A stretch of DNA of 64,000 nt from Ottowia oryzae (lineage in GTDB: Bacteria; Pseudomonadota; Gammaproteobacteria; Burkholderiales; Burkholderiaceae_C), in the NCBI RefSeq assembly GCF_003008535.1, contig NZ_CP027666.1, forward strand, positions 1,178,001 through 1,242,000, read 5' to 3'. The translations under genes were made by a program, and so were the position numbers. This document shows positions 30,963-38,817 of the stretch, piece by piece (the first letter of the stretch is position 1; each line of letters begins with the position of its first letter). The notes under the pieces are model-generated. The model saw only the letters and a program-made list of their open reading frames with translations, did no database searches and was not told the DNA's origin.

Positions 30963-31068
30963 TCAATGAAGGAATGGCGGGGGCATAGCTGTGTATAAAA
31001 AACTCATGTCTTCCATCAGCTAACCTCTCGCCGCTGACGAGTTCGCTTGTTTTGTGCGAGATGGATGG

Positions 31069-31452
31069 CTATTGCGACAAAAACTCAACGTCTATACGGT
31101 CAGCCTTCACGGTGACCGTTTTTCCGTCCAGGTACCCGAAGTCCGTTTGAAGCATTTCGTCTTCAAACAGCAGCCCGTCTGCCTCCAAATACATGCCGTT
31201 GAGCTGCCCTTGAATCAGATAGGTAAAGCCCTTTCCTGTTTCAATAAAGGCTGGGCCTGAACTATCAGGTGACGCCATTACCTCATAGTTATGCAGCATG
31301 ACCAATTCCAGTTGAACCGGATAGTTCTTGCCTACTGATATGGGGTAAGGGCAAATGCCTGCAAAACAATTCAGCCGTATGTCGTTGATTTGAAGGGTCA
31401 CCTTCTCTTCAATGTCATCGCTTAATGCGATAACTTGTGCTTGGTAGATCAT
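31069..31452 (-). CDS. Immunity-like protein, family 2, copy F
   Basis: 127 codons from ATG 31452, which overlaps the stop of the toxin tip (ATGA). It is nearly identical to 33967-34350 (differences such as TGKGF/TGEGF, GQLN/GRLN, KTVT/KKVT). The fold is predicted all-beta (YQAQVIALSDDIEEKVTLQI). Two near-identical copies 2.9 kb apart belong to a duplicated two-cassette unit. Confidence 0.6.
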   Translation of the reverse strand: MIYQAQVIALSDDIEEKVTLQINDIRLNCFAGICPYPISVGKNYPVQLELVMLHNYEVMASPDSSGPAFIETGKGFTYLIQGQLNGMYLEADGLLFEDEMLQTDFGYLDGKTVTVKADRIDVEFLSQ

Positions 31453-31658
31453 GGCGCGGGTGCAGTGTCTCTTATAGAAGAATCGCCATTCAACATCTTC
31501 CAGAAGCTCTTGCCGCATTTCCGGTGAATGGCCGTAATGACAGATGTGCTGGTTCGGTTCCCGTAATCGTCCACTTTGGGGCGCCGCACTGAAACTGTAA
31601 GCTCGCCCTTTGTTCGGTCTCTAGATGCGGGCGACAATCGCGCCGCGGCTCGCTTCAA
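31449..31658 (-). pseudogene. Orphan toxin tip F
   Basis: About 69 codons without a convincing start. GELTVSVRRP is homologous to the junction GELTVSARRP of toxin I. A unique tip follows (VDDYGNRTSTSVITAIHRKC, then SFWKMLNGDSSIR). It ends in TGA overlapping the immunity ATG at 31452. It can only act after recombination onto a full toxin. Confidence 0.6.
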
Positions 31659-31713
31659 GCGCTCGAACCAACGCTCGAGTGCTTGAAAAATGGATTATTC
31701 AAGGCGGGCTATT

Positions 31714-31947
31714 TCAGTCGGCGCCATTGGCAAGCTCTTTTGAAAGAAAATCCATCGCCTTTGTCTGAATGAGCATCCAATCCGCTGCGCTCAACTTAAC
31801 GTCGGCATCATTTGCATAAATTGTGTACTGCAACAATTTGTCTTGGGATATTCCTGCTTCCATAAATGGGTTGTCCTTTGTGTCATCTTGGTAAATACAC
31901 AAGTATGGTTGGATTGAGTTCATGTCGCCGACTTTTTCAAAAATCAT
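31714..31947 (-). CDS. Immunity-like protein, family 1, copy E
   Basis: 77 codons from ATG 31947; a longer frame to 32007 runs into the toxin tip. Homologous to copies at 24549 and 34612, with the shared QDKLLQYTIYANDADVKLS. It differs at several positions near the N-terminus (MNSIQPYLCIYQDDT), which could alter specificity. Confidence 0.6.
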   Translation of the reverse strand: MIFEKVGDMNSIQPYLCIYQDDTKDNPFMEAGISQDKLLQYTIYANDADVKLSAADWMLIQTKAMDFLSKELANGAD

Positions 31948-32145
31948 GTTCGTGCCGTTCGTTTTTTTAATGTACGAAATCCAATGAGTCCACGCGTCGC
32001 ATGCCAACTTGCGGCTCTGCCGTCAGGCGGTATATGTGTGACGCCACCGGCAGGATAGCGACCTCCTGCACCAGAGGTTCTTGTGCCATTTTCAAAGGCT
32101 TCAACGATATGCGTGCTCGCGAGCTCGTTCAACTCGGCCTCTTCG
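31944..32145 (-). pseudogene. Orphan toxin tip E (same type as tips J and A)
   Basis: About 65 codons matching the tip that follows the TGA in toxin J: GTRTSGAGGRYPAGGVTHIP and DGRAASWHATRGLIGFR. The 5' end breaks at about 32145, where a fragment of the 159-codon gene begins. There is no start codon context. Confidence 0.6.
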
Positions 32146-32149
32146 CATG

Positions 32150-32330
32150 ACCACCGCTGCTACCGACATCCCGCCCCTGTTTATGCTCTGATTTCAGGAG
32201 CAATCCACGCACGTGCCCAGAGCATCAGGGGCTGATTTGGCTGTCAATCTCTGCTTGCCCACCGCCCCCCACACTGGCGCGCGAAGTGCTGCGCCACACC
32301 CCATCGGGCGCGCTAGTAGGCCTTGGAAGG
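32150..32330 (+). pseudogene. Degenerate 5' fragment of the 159-codon gene
   Basis: Matches codons 1-60 of the genes at 22872 and 29366, including the GCGCGCGAAGTGCTGCGCCA segment, but with many changes, frameshifts and no continuation after about 32310. It separates tip E from the cassette at 32462-32887. Confidence 0.65.
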
Positions 32331-32461
32331 GTAAGCGATGCTGTGTTCCCCTTCCGCACGTCATGCCCTGGCGAGACTAGTAGATCAGATTGGCTCAATC
32401 AAGTCATGGGTGGCACTTTGTCGAGCTTGCGGCCAGGGATTGCGTGCGATGGCTCTTCAGA

Positions 32462-32887
32462 TTAGCTCCCAGCCGCGGTTTCGTTGGCGGCAAGAATATG
32501 GAGCTCGAAGGCTCGTGCCTCAACCGATATTGATACAGAGCTTTTGAAGCCATGCAGAGATCCCCCTGCCACGAAGCTCTGTATACCCTCAGTGACTGCG
32601 CTGTTCTGGTGCGCGACAATTATGGGGTCAGTCCAAATGATTTTGTTGTTTTCCTCGGTGTACTGGCTGATTTCGAGTTCAAATAGTCTGACGCCAGAAA
32701 ATACAAGCAAACAGTGTCCAACAAAACCTCTATCATTGTGTTTTAGGAATAGCGGAGCTAATTCTTCCGCGACCGCAAGCCAGTTGTTGACGTAAATAGA
32801 TGCGATGTTGCCGTCGTAGATGTGGGCGCCATATTGGCAATCAAATGCGTGCACCGAATTCCAGCAATCTTTGATAATTTTCGGCAT
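32462..32887 (-). CDS. Immunity-like protein D
   Basis: 141 codons from ATG 32887, six bases after the stop of toxin tip D. It is a soluble alpha/beta protein (YGAHIYDGNIASIYVNNWLA, then RLFELEISQYTEENN). The family is not recognised. Identification is by position behind a toxin tip and by convergent placement to a fragment of the 159-codon gene. Confidence 0.55.
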   Translation of the reverse strand: MPKIIKDCWNSVHAFDCQYGAHIYDGNIASIYVNNWLAVAEELAPLFLKHNDRGFVGHCLLVFSGVRLFELEISQYTEENNKIIWTDPIIVAHQNSAVTEGIQSFVAGGSLHGFKSSVSISVEARAFELHILAANETAAGS

Positions 32888-32893
32888 ATTCTA

Positions 32894-33124
32894 TTATTTA
32901 ACAAATACCATAGAGCGCATTTGTCTGAGGGGCGGCGGCGATCCATTTGCTCTTCTAAATTCCAAGGTGTGAAACTCGGGGAGTAGTTCGCCGTTGAACT
33001 CTAGATGGAGGCCGAGTTGGGCTAGTTGATTTTCATTTGGTATGTTTACGAGGAGTGAATGGCGCTTGTGGTCTATGCAATCGTCCGAGATGCGATGCCT
33101 AGTTTTGAGGCAGTGACCCTGCCC
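32894..33124 (-). pseudogene. Orphan toxin tip D
   Basis: Open from the TAA at 33127-33125 to a TAA at 32896-32894, about 76 codons. It contains GHCLKTRHRISDDCIDHKRH and, closer to the end, LEFNGELLPEFHTLEFRRAN. His, Asp and Cys are dense in the first part, so a metal-dependent nuclease is conceivable, but no motif proves it. There is no start. It ends just before immunity D. Confidence 0.45.
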
Positions 33125-33641
33125 TTAGCCTGCACATTAGGTATAAATCGTCAATGTCTCCCTGAAGATGAAATATCGCACCGTCCTCAATGCTCGTGTC
33201 AAGTTGCGCAACTTCGGTGCCCTTGCGGTCTATTATTATTTTAACGACGCGGATAGAAATGCTTTTCACATTGATATTTCGCCGTGGAACAACGTCGTTA
33301 ACAATATCCTCCCGCGAAACCTGGTAGCGGGTTGTGAATATATCCCCAACTTTTACATCATGGTCAGCCACCGCCAAGCATATCATCGTGTCTTCTTTTT
33401 TTTCAAAAATTTGAGATATTAGTATTTCTGTGGCATTTTTCATCATCTTGATCTCTCTCTGTTTGTTGTCTAGCATCCTGGCGCGGCGGAGGAATTCCGC
33501 CACTTGCTCAGGATTCATTCTTGGTGCGGAATTCAAGATTTCAGCTCGATCCATTCTGGATGTAACTCTGTATGGAATTGGAGGGAATCCCATGTCGTTG
33601 AGAATTTGCCGTGCGGCCTCTACTGGTGCCCGCCCACGCAC
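33099..33641 (-). CDS. Truncated cassette protein C (function unknown)
   Basis: 180 open codons. The N-terminus is fused at about 33628 to antisense of a 159-codon-gene fragment, so the natural start is uncertain: ATG 33518 (before NPEQVAEFLRRARMLD) or ATG 33446 (before MKNATEILISQIFEKKE). The C-terminal half is beta-rich (DIFTTRYQVSREDIV, NVKSISIRVVKIIIDRKG). It may be a toxin tip and immunity protein read together, or one immunity protein. It overlaps tip D by about 25 bases. Confidence 0.45.
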   Translation of the reverse strand: MRGRAPVEAARQILNDMGFPPIPYRVTSRMDRAEILNSAPRMNPEQVAEFLRRARMLDNKQREIKMMKNATEILISQIFEKKEDTMICLAVADHDVKVGDIFTTRYQVSREDIVNDVVPRRNINVKSISIRVVKIIIDRKGTEVAQLDTSIEDGAIFHLQGDIDDLYLMCRLRAGSLPQN

Positions 33642-33843
33642 GCCTGCCCGAGGCGTTTGAGCTGCAGGTAGAAGACGCGCTCTTGTGCGAGCTGGTGGGC
33701 AGCGCAGGCGCCGACCGCCTCAACCGGCGGCGTTGCCCGGCTCAGCATCCAGGACGTTGAAAACCTGTTTAGCCGCCTGGTCGCGCTGTCAGAAGGCCGG
33801 CCTGCCACGCAGGACGGGTTGCCGAGCTATGGCGCGATTGCTC
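33628..33843 (+). pseudogene. Fragment of the 159-codon gene (3' half)
   Basis: Matches codons 70-145 of the intact copies (CGCACGCCTGCCCGAGGCGT through GGACGGGTTGCCGAGC), with a frameshift around 33717. Both ends are abrupt and join cassette DNA. Confidence 0.75.
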
Positions 33844-33921
33844 TTCAGGCCCAGAGCAGTTTGCTTCATGGCTCAAATTCTCTGTCCGTCAACTCATTAC
33901 GTGCAGCCACCCTAGAAGAAC

Positions 33922-33952
33922 AAGGGGCCGCTGACGAAGGCCCTTTGTTTTG
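33922..33952. terminator. Bidirectional terminator-like hairpin
   Basis: AAGGGGCC pairs with GGCCCTT around GCTGACGAA, followed by TGTTTTGTG on the plus strand. It lies at the 3' side of the minus-strand immunity gene 33967-34350. Confidence 0.5.
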
Positions 33953-33966
33953 TGCAAGCTGCATGG

Positions 33967-34350
33967 TTATCGCGACAAAAACTCAACGTCTATACGGTCA
34001 GCCTTCACGGTGACCTTTTTCCCGTCCAGGTACCCGAAGTCCGTTTGAAGCATTTCGTCTTCAAACAGCAGTCCGTCTGCCTCCAAATACATGCCGTTGA
34101 GCCGCCCTTGAATCAGATAGGTAAAGCCCTCTCCTGTTTCAATAAAGGCTGGGCCTGAACTATCAGGTGACGCCATTACCTCATAGTTATGCAGCATGAC
34201 CAATTCCAGTTGAACCGGATAGTTCTTGCCTACTGATATGGGGTAAGGGCAAATGCCTGCAAAACAATTCAGCCGTATATCGTTGATTTGAAGGGTCACC
34301 TTCTCTTCAATGTCATCGCTTAACGCGATAACTTGTGCTTGGTAGATCAT
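33967..34350 (-). CDS. Immunity-like protein, family 2, copy B
   Basis: 127 codons from ATG 34350, overlapping the TGA of tip B. Nearly identical to the copy at 31069-31452. Because the tips in front of both copies are also alike, this is a recent duplication and not a diversified pair. Confidence 0.6.
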   Translation of the reverse strand: MIYQAQVIALSDDIEEKVTLQINDIRLNCFAGICPYPISVGKNYPVQLELVMLHNYEVMASPDSSGPAFIETGEGFTYLIQGRLNGMYLEADGLLFEDEMLQTDFGYLDGKKVTVKADRIDVEFLSR

Positions 34351-34556
34351 GGCGCGGGTGCAGTGTCTCTTATAGAAGAATCGCCATTCAACATCTTCCA
34401 GAAGCTCTTGCCGCATTTCCGGTGAATGGCCGTAATGACAGATGTGCTGGTTCGGTTCCCGTAATCGTCCACTTTGGGGCGCTGCACTGAAACTGTAAGC
34501 TCGCCCTTTGTTCGGTCTGTAGATGCGCGCGACAATCGCGCCGCGGCTCGCTTCAA
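34347..34556 (-). pseudogene. Orphan toxin tip B
   Basis: Same tip as F (VDDYGNRTSTSVITAIHRKC) behind GELTVSVQRP. No start. The TGA overlaps the immunity ATG at 34350. Confidence 0.6.
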
Positions 34557-34611
34557 GCGCTCGAACCAACGCTTGAGTGCTTGAAAAATGGATTATTCAA
34601 GGCGGGCTATT

Positions 34612-34845
34612 TCAGTCGGCGCCGTTGGCAAGCTCTTTTGAAAGAAAATCCATCGCCTTTGTTTGAATGAGCATCCAGTCCGCTGCGCTCAACTTAACGT
34701 CGGCATCATTTGCATAAATTGTGTACTGCAACAATTTGTCTTGGGATATTCCTATTTCCATGAATGGGTTGTCCTTTGTGTCATTCTCGTAAATACACAA
34801 GTATGGGTAGAGTGAGTTTATGTCGCCGACTTTTTCAAATACCAT
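34612..34845 (-). CDS. Immunity-like protein, family 1, copy A
   Basis: 77 codons from ATG 34845. Identical to copy E over the last 38 residues and closer to copy J at the N-terminus (DINSLYPYLCIYEND). The start lies inside the end of tip A, whose original stop has changed (a CGA codon stands where copy J has TGA). Confidence 0.6.
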   Translation of the reverse strand: MVFEKVGDINSLYPYLCIYENDTKDNPFMEIGISQDKLLQYTIYANDADVKLSAADWMLIQTKAMDFLSKELANGAD

Positions 34846-35051
34846 GTTTGTGCCGTTCGTTTTTTTAATGCACGAAATCCAATGAGTTCACCCGTCGCAT
34901 GCCAACTTGCGGCTCTGCCATCGGGCGGCATATGTGTGACCGCACCGTCAGGATAGCGACCTCCAGCGCCAGAGGTCCATGCTCCATTTTTCAAGCCTTC
35001 AGCGATATGCGTGCTAGCGCGGCTGTTCAACTGGACCTGCCGCCGCCGCAA
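34818..35051 (-). pseudogene. Orphan toxin tip A
   Basis: About 77 codons of the J/E/A tip type: GAWTSGAGGRYPDGAVTHMP, DGRAASWHATGELIGFR. The frame reads past the usual stop into the immunity gene, so the C-terminus is extended by about ten residues. The 5' junction is at about 35040, where chromosome-type DNA resumes. Confidence 0.6.
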
Positions 35052-35217
35052 TACGGATCGCCAGCAGCTGGCAACACTGCCAGCGGCGCGCCTAAAAGTA
35101 CCGTCACACGGTACCGGACAACCCGCTAAAGGACACTCGTCGCATTCCTAGCCCCGCAGCGAGGTGCGCCGCCGCACACTCCGTTCCACGTTCAACCCGC
35201 CTGTTCATGGAACCGAA

Positions 35218-35721
35218 ATGCAAAACCTGATCCGTCGCGACTCCAAGCCCTGGCAACTGCAAGTCTGGGTGTCTTTTGGCATTGCCGTGGCCTTGTGCGC
35301 CACGGGGCTGGCCTACCTGCCGGGGCAGGATCTGGACCGCGCCTTCATGTTCATGGGCTACCTGTTCTGCCTGTCCACGGCCTTTGTGTTGTCGAAGTTT
35401 GTGCGCGACGGCGAGGTGGCGCAGCAGCAGCCGGGCAGCACCCGCCGCGTGCCGGATACGCCCATGTTCCGCCTGGTGGTGTGGGGCGGCTTTGGCCTGG
35501 CGATGGCGATGACAGCCTGGGGCCTGCTGCGCATGGACATCAACGCCACCTACAAAGTCTTTCTGGGCGTGAGCTGGCTGTACCTGATTACCGGCGCGTT
35601 CACGCTGGCCAAGATGCTGCGCGACCGGCAAGAGGCGGATCTGCTGGAGGCCGAATGGCGCAGCCGACGCGATGCGCGCCCCGTGGGTGACAGCGCCCGC
35701 CAAGCCGAATCGGCCCAGTGA
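35218..35721 (+). CDS. YiaA/YiaB family inner membrane protein
   Basis: 167 codons from ATG 35218. Four hydrophobic segments are arranged as two YiaAB units: VWVSFGIAVALCATGLAYLP / MFMGYLFCLSTAFVLSKFVRD and VVWGGFGLAMAMTAWGLLRM / KVFLGVSWLYLITGAFTLAK. Each second helix is followed by RD. This duplicated two-helix pattern defines the family, whose function is unknown. The C-terminus is hydrophilic and cytoplasmic. Confidence 0.85.
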   Translation: MQNLIRRDSKPWQLQVWVSFGIAVALCATGLAYLPGQDLDRAFMFMGYLFCLSTAFVLSKFVRDGEVAQQQPGSTRRVPDTPMFRLVVWGGFGLAMAMTAWGLLRMDINATYKVFLGVSWLYLITGAFTLAKMLRDRQEADLLEAEWRSRRDARPVGDSARQAESAQ

Positions 35722-35740
35722 TTTTCAAAGAAAAAGTACC

Positions 35741-35785
35741 GCCAGCGCACGTGCCACCTGCGCTGGCAGCTATTCAATCAGGAGC
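35741..35785. repeat. Dispersed hairpin repeat after yiaA-like gene
   Basis: Perfect stem GCCAGCGCA (35741-35749) / TGCGCTGGC (35759-35767), followed by AGCTATTCAATCA. It lies between two co-directional genes. Confidence 0.7.
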
Positions 35786-35792
35786 AAAAATC

Positions 35793-36332
35793 ATGACCAA
35801 CCCAAGCCTTGAAGGCGTGCCGCGCGGCCCCCGTCCGTCACCAGCCAGCGGCGCCGCGCTCAGCCCGCTGCCGGCCTTGCGCCGCGCCACCGCCAGCGTG
35901 TTGTGTGCCACGGCGGTGCTGCTGGCGGCGGTCGGCCCGGCGCCGGCGCAGGCGCAAAGCGAGGCGTCGGTGGGCGTGTCGATGCTGCCGGTGGCCTCCG
36001 TGGTGGGCGGTGCGTCGGTGGCGGGAGCGGCGGCCAGCGCCGTGGTGGCCGTGCCCGCTGCGCTGCTGGTCAGCGGCGCGGTGCTGACGGTGAAGGTGGT
36101 GCAGGTGTCGGCGCGCGGCACGGTCTACGTGCTGGAACGCGCCAGCGACGGCGCCACGGCCAGCGTGCAGCTGGCGGGCGCGGCGGCCAGCGGCCTGGGG
36201 CTGAGTGTGGGCGCCACGGTGGTCACCACCGTGATCGCCAGCGGGGTGGTGCTGTCGGCAGCGGGCGAGGCGCTGTGCTTCATACCCAACGCGGTGGGGC
36301 GAGCGCTGTTGTATGACGAAAAACTGGGGTAA
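35793..36332 (+). CDS. Hypothetical exported protein
   Basis: 179 codons from ATG 35793, with AGGAG nine bases upstream. A signal peptide ends near AQAQSE (about residue 55), with a long N-terminal region. The mature part is Ala/Val/Gly-rich with three hydrophobic stretches (SAVVAVPAALLVSGAVLTVK, GLSVGATVVTTVIASGVVLS), so it may be membrane-associated. It precedes a DUF2145 gene, and the two may work together. The family is not recognised. Confidence 0.6.
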   Translation: MTNPSLEGVPRGPRPSPASGAALSPLPALRRATASVLCATAVLLAAVGPAPAQAQSEASVGVSMLPVASVVGGASVAGAAASAVVAVPAALLVSGAVLTVKVVQVSARGTVYVLERASDGATASVQLAGAAASGLGLSVGATVVTTVIASGVVLSAAGEALCFIPNAVGRALLYDEKLG

Positions 36333-36342
36333 CCCCCCCCTG

Positions 36343-36490
36343 ATACCCAATTGCGTTCAATCCGTCAGAAACCGTTCGCACTGAGCTTGTCGAAGTGCAT
36401 GCACCGCGCAGGGCTTCGACCCTTCGACAAGCTCAGGACAGGCCAGGCTCAGCCCGAACGGTTCTTATATTTTTGAGGGCGGATTCGTAT
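36343..36490 (-). repeat. Inverted repeat copy B bracketing the toxin region
   Basis: 148 bases, the reverse complement of the element at 21564-21687, with about 24 extra internal bases (a second CTTCGACAAGCTCAGGA module). The rest of 36333-36662 holds only low-complexity sequence rich in Gly/Ala-type codons. Confidence 0.85.
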
Positions 36491-36662
36491 GAGGCGCTGA
36501 CGCGCCTTCTCCCCTCTCTCTTCGCGCTGCGCGCTTCGGGAGGGGGGGCAACGCCAGTGCTCGGTGCAAGCCCGAGCACGGCGTTCGCTGGCTTGGCGCC
36601 CTCTGCGGGCCTCGCTGGAACATCCGTCGCCATCGTGCGGCGGGCATCAAGGAGCTGAAACC

Positions 36663-37499
36663 ATGGCAAAGAATCCGTATCTCCCTCGTCCGCGTACTGT
36701 GCTGCTCACCACCCTGGCCGCAGGCTTGGCGCTGGCCACGGGCGCAGCCTACGCAGGCCGCCAGTGCGAAACGGCCAAGCCCACGCCGCAGGTGATCGAG
36801 CGCGGCATGGCGCTGGCGCAGCGCACCGCCGCCGCGCTGGACGCGGCGTATGCGCAAGACGGCACGCGCGTGGTGCTGCTGGCCCGCGCGGGGCAGGATT
36901 TGACGAAGTACGGCCAGACCTGGTCGCACGTGGGCTGGGCCTACCGCACGCCGCAGGGTGTGTGGCGCGTGGTGCACAAGCTCAACCAGTGCGGCAGCGA
37001 CCGGTCGATGGTGACGCGCCAGGGCCTGGGCGAATTCTTCTTGGACGACCTTTGGCGCTACCAGGCCACGTGGCGCGCCGCGCCCCGCGCCTGGCAAGAC
37101 GCCCTGTGGCAGCTGCTGCAGGACAACGGCCGCGCGCTCACGCTGCACCAGCCGCGCTACAGCATCGTCAGCTACGCCTGGGGCACGCGCTACCAGCAGT
37201 CCAACCAGTGGGCGATTGAAACGCTGGCCCTGGCGGCCGAGCCCGGCCTGCGCCAGCGCGCCCAGGCGCAGGCGTGGCTGAAGCTCAAGGACTACCAGCC
37301 CGCCACGCTGCGCATTGGCCCGCTGGCGCGGCTGGGCGGCCGCGTGGGGTCGGCCAACGTCGCGTTTGACGACCACCCGGACGCCCAGCGCTTTGCCAAC
37401 CAGATCCAGACCGTCACCGCCGATTCGGTACTCAGCTGGCTGGACAGGCTGGACGCTGCCGCGCGCCCAACTGCCGCCGCGGGCATGATCAAGATATGA
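36663..37499 (+). CDS. DUF2145 family exported protein
   Basis: 278 codons from ATG 36663. A signal peptide ends at AYAG (residue 32). The conserved core includes VVLLARAGQDLTKYGQTWSH, VWRVVHKLNQCGSDRS and GLGEFFLDDLW, as in DUF2145 proteins of proteobacteria, which are predicted periplasmic. The fold of the family is reminiscent of papain-like peptidases, with His in TWSHVGWAYR and Cys in NQCGS, but activity is not established. Confidence 0.8.
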   Translation: MAKNPYLPRPRTVLLTTLAAGLALATGAAYAGRQCETAKPTPQVIERGMALAQRTAAALDAAYAQDGTRVVLLARAGQDLTKYGQTWSHVGWAYRTPQGVWRVVHKLNQCGSDRSMVTRQGLGEFFLDDLWRYQATWRAAPRAWQDALWQLLQDNGRALTLHQPRYSIVSYAWGTRYQQSNQWAIETLALAAEPGLRQRAQAQAWLKLKDYQPATLRIGPLARLGGRVGSANVAFDDHPDAQRFANQIQTVTADSVLSWLDRLDAAARPTAAAGMIKI

Positions 37500-37508
37500 A
37501 CGAAAATG

Positions 37509-37560
37509 GCCGCTGGCGCAGCTGGGGAAAGCGCTGGCAGCTATTTAAAATGTAGCTAAC
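37509..37560. repeat. Dispersed repeat copy after DUF2145 gene
   Basis: CGCTGGCGCA, then AGCGCTGGCAGCTATTTAAAATGTAGCT: the same word order as the other copies but with an imperfect hairpin. Confidence 0.5.
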
Positions 37561-37576
37561 AACACGAAGGAATGGT

Positions 37577-38686
37577 ATGAGCAAGGCATTGCGCCTGTCT
37601 GAAAAATGGTTCCAGCGCGGGCTGTGGCTGGTGGCGCTGGTGTTCGCCGGCTTCTTGATCGGGCTGGGCAGCACCATCGTGGGCGACCTGCCCCGCGTGG
37701 AAGCCACCCGCTCGCTGGAAGACTTCATGGACCCGGCGGCCACCGCCAAGGCGCACGCCGACATGAAGCAGGCCGAACAAGCCGAGCGCGCCGCCACCGA
37801 CGCGCTGGAGCAGGCGCAGCTCAAGCAGAAAGTGGCCGCATCGGACGTGAGCACCGCGCGCGACAGCTTCAACAACTGGATCGCCACCCGCAAGGCGACC
37901 GAGCGCGCCGAGCAAGACCCCGAAGTCATCAGCCGCACCCAGGCGCTGGACACGCTGCAAACCCGCGAACGCCAGGCCCGCGCCGAGACCGAGCGCCAGC
38001 AACAACGGCTGCTGGACGCGCAGCAGGCCCAGCAAGGTGCGCAGCGCGACCTCACCACGCTGGAAGAAGCCGCGCAAAGCCAATACCACGAGGCGCTGCG
38101 CGCGCAAGAGCTGCGCGTGTTCGGCTACCGGCTGGCGCTGACGCTGCCGCTGCTGCTGGTGGCGGGCTGGCTGTTCAAGCGCCATCGCCAAAGCCGCTGG
38201 TGGCCCTTCGTGTGGGGCTTCATCTTCTTCGCGCTTTTCGCCTTCTTCGTTGAACTGGTGCCTTACTTGCCGAGTTATGGTGGCTACGTGCGCTATATCG
38301 TCGGCATCGTCATCACTGCGCTGGTGGGGCGCTGGGCCATCGTGGCGCTGCAGAACTACCTGGAACGCCAGCGCGCCGTCGAAGCCCAGCCCGACCTGCT
38401 GCGCCGCGCCGAACTCAGCTACGACACGGCGCTGGCGCGCATGGCCAAGGGCGTGTGCCCCGGCTGCGAGCGCGCAGTGGATCTGAAAAACCCCGGCATC
38501 GACTTCTGCCCGCATTGCGGCATGGGCCTGTTCAACCACTGCGGCGTGTGCGACACGCGCAAGAACGCGTTCTCGCACTTTTGCCAGGCGTGTGGGGCGC
38601 CTGCCGCAGAACCCGATGCCGGAGCGGCCCCGCTGCCGGGGGCCGCAGCGACGGGCACCGTGCCGGGCGGCGCCAACGCGGTTTAG
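37577..38686 (+). CDS. Coiled-coil inner-membrane protein with C-terminal zinc ribbons
   Basis: 369 codons. One transmembrane helix lies at residues 13-35. A periplasmic or cytoplasmic coiled coil of about 120 residues follows, rich in Ala/Glu/Gln/Arg (QARAETERQQQRLLDAQQAQ). Three more membrane segments lie at about 180-260. The tail has two zinc-ribbon halves: CPGCE with CPHCG, and CGVCD with CQACG. Homologues in related genomes are unstudied. The layout suggests a scaffold that couples the membrane to a zinc-ribbon-mediated contact. No catalytic site is visible. Confidence 0.7.
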   Translation: MSKALRLSEKWFQRGLWLVALVFAGFLIGLGSTIVGDLPRVEATRSLEDFMDPAATAKAHADMKQAEQAERAATDALEQAQLKQKVAASDVSTARDSFNNWIATRKATERAEQDPEVISRTQALDTLQTRERQARAETERQQQRLLDAQQAQQGAQRDLTTLEEAAQSQYHEALRAQELRVFGYRLALTLPLLLVAGWLFKRHRQSRWWPFVWGFIFFALFAFFVELVPYLPSYGGYVRYIVGIVITALVGRWAIVALQNYLERQRAVEAQPDLLRRAELSYDTALARMAKGVCPGCERAVDLKNPGIDFCPHCGMGLFNHCGVCDTRKNAFSHFCQACGAPAAEPDAGAAPLPGAAATGTVPGGANAV

Positions 38687-38817
38687 ATGCGCAGCGCTTG
38701 GGCGCGGCGGAGCAGGGGGCCCGCCCGCCGCGCCAGGCGTGCGCTCGCCGGCTGCGGGCGGCCTGCTATCGAGGCTGTCGCGGGCCAGATTGGTCAATCC
38801 GGCCCGCGCTCATTGCC

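Larger units (their letters stand above)
31069..32132 (-). repeat. Direct repeat unit 1 (two-cassette duplication)
   Basis: This segment (tip E, immunity family 1, tip F, immunity family 2) repeats in the same order and orientation at 33967-35051. Long stretches are identical, for example the family-2 immunity gene. The duplicated unit is about 1.06 kb. Confidence 0.75.
33967..35051 (-). repeat. Direct repeat unit 2 (two-cassette duplication)
   Basis: Second copy of the tip/immunity/tip/immunity unit found at 31069-32132. The stretch from the family-2 immunity gene into the spacer with CTTGAAAAATGGATTATTCA is almost unchanged. Confidence 0.75.

Noticed and set aside
22872..34845. A CRISPR array in the repeat-rich toxin region
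   Set aside because: The repeats are long, coding and few. There are no short regularly spaced repeats and no cas genes.
21564..36490. The bracketing inverted repeats as ends of a transposon or integrative element
   Set aside because: No target duplication, integrase or att-like tRNA end was found. The repeats contain the widespread CTTCGACAAGCTCAG module and are better seen as dispersed repeats.
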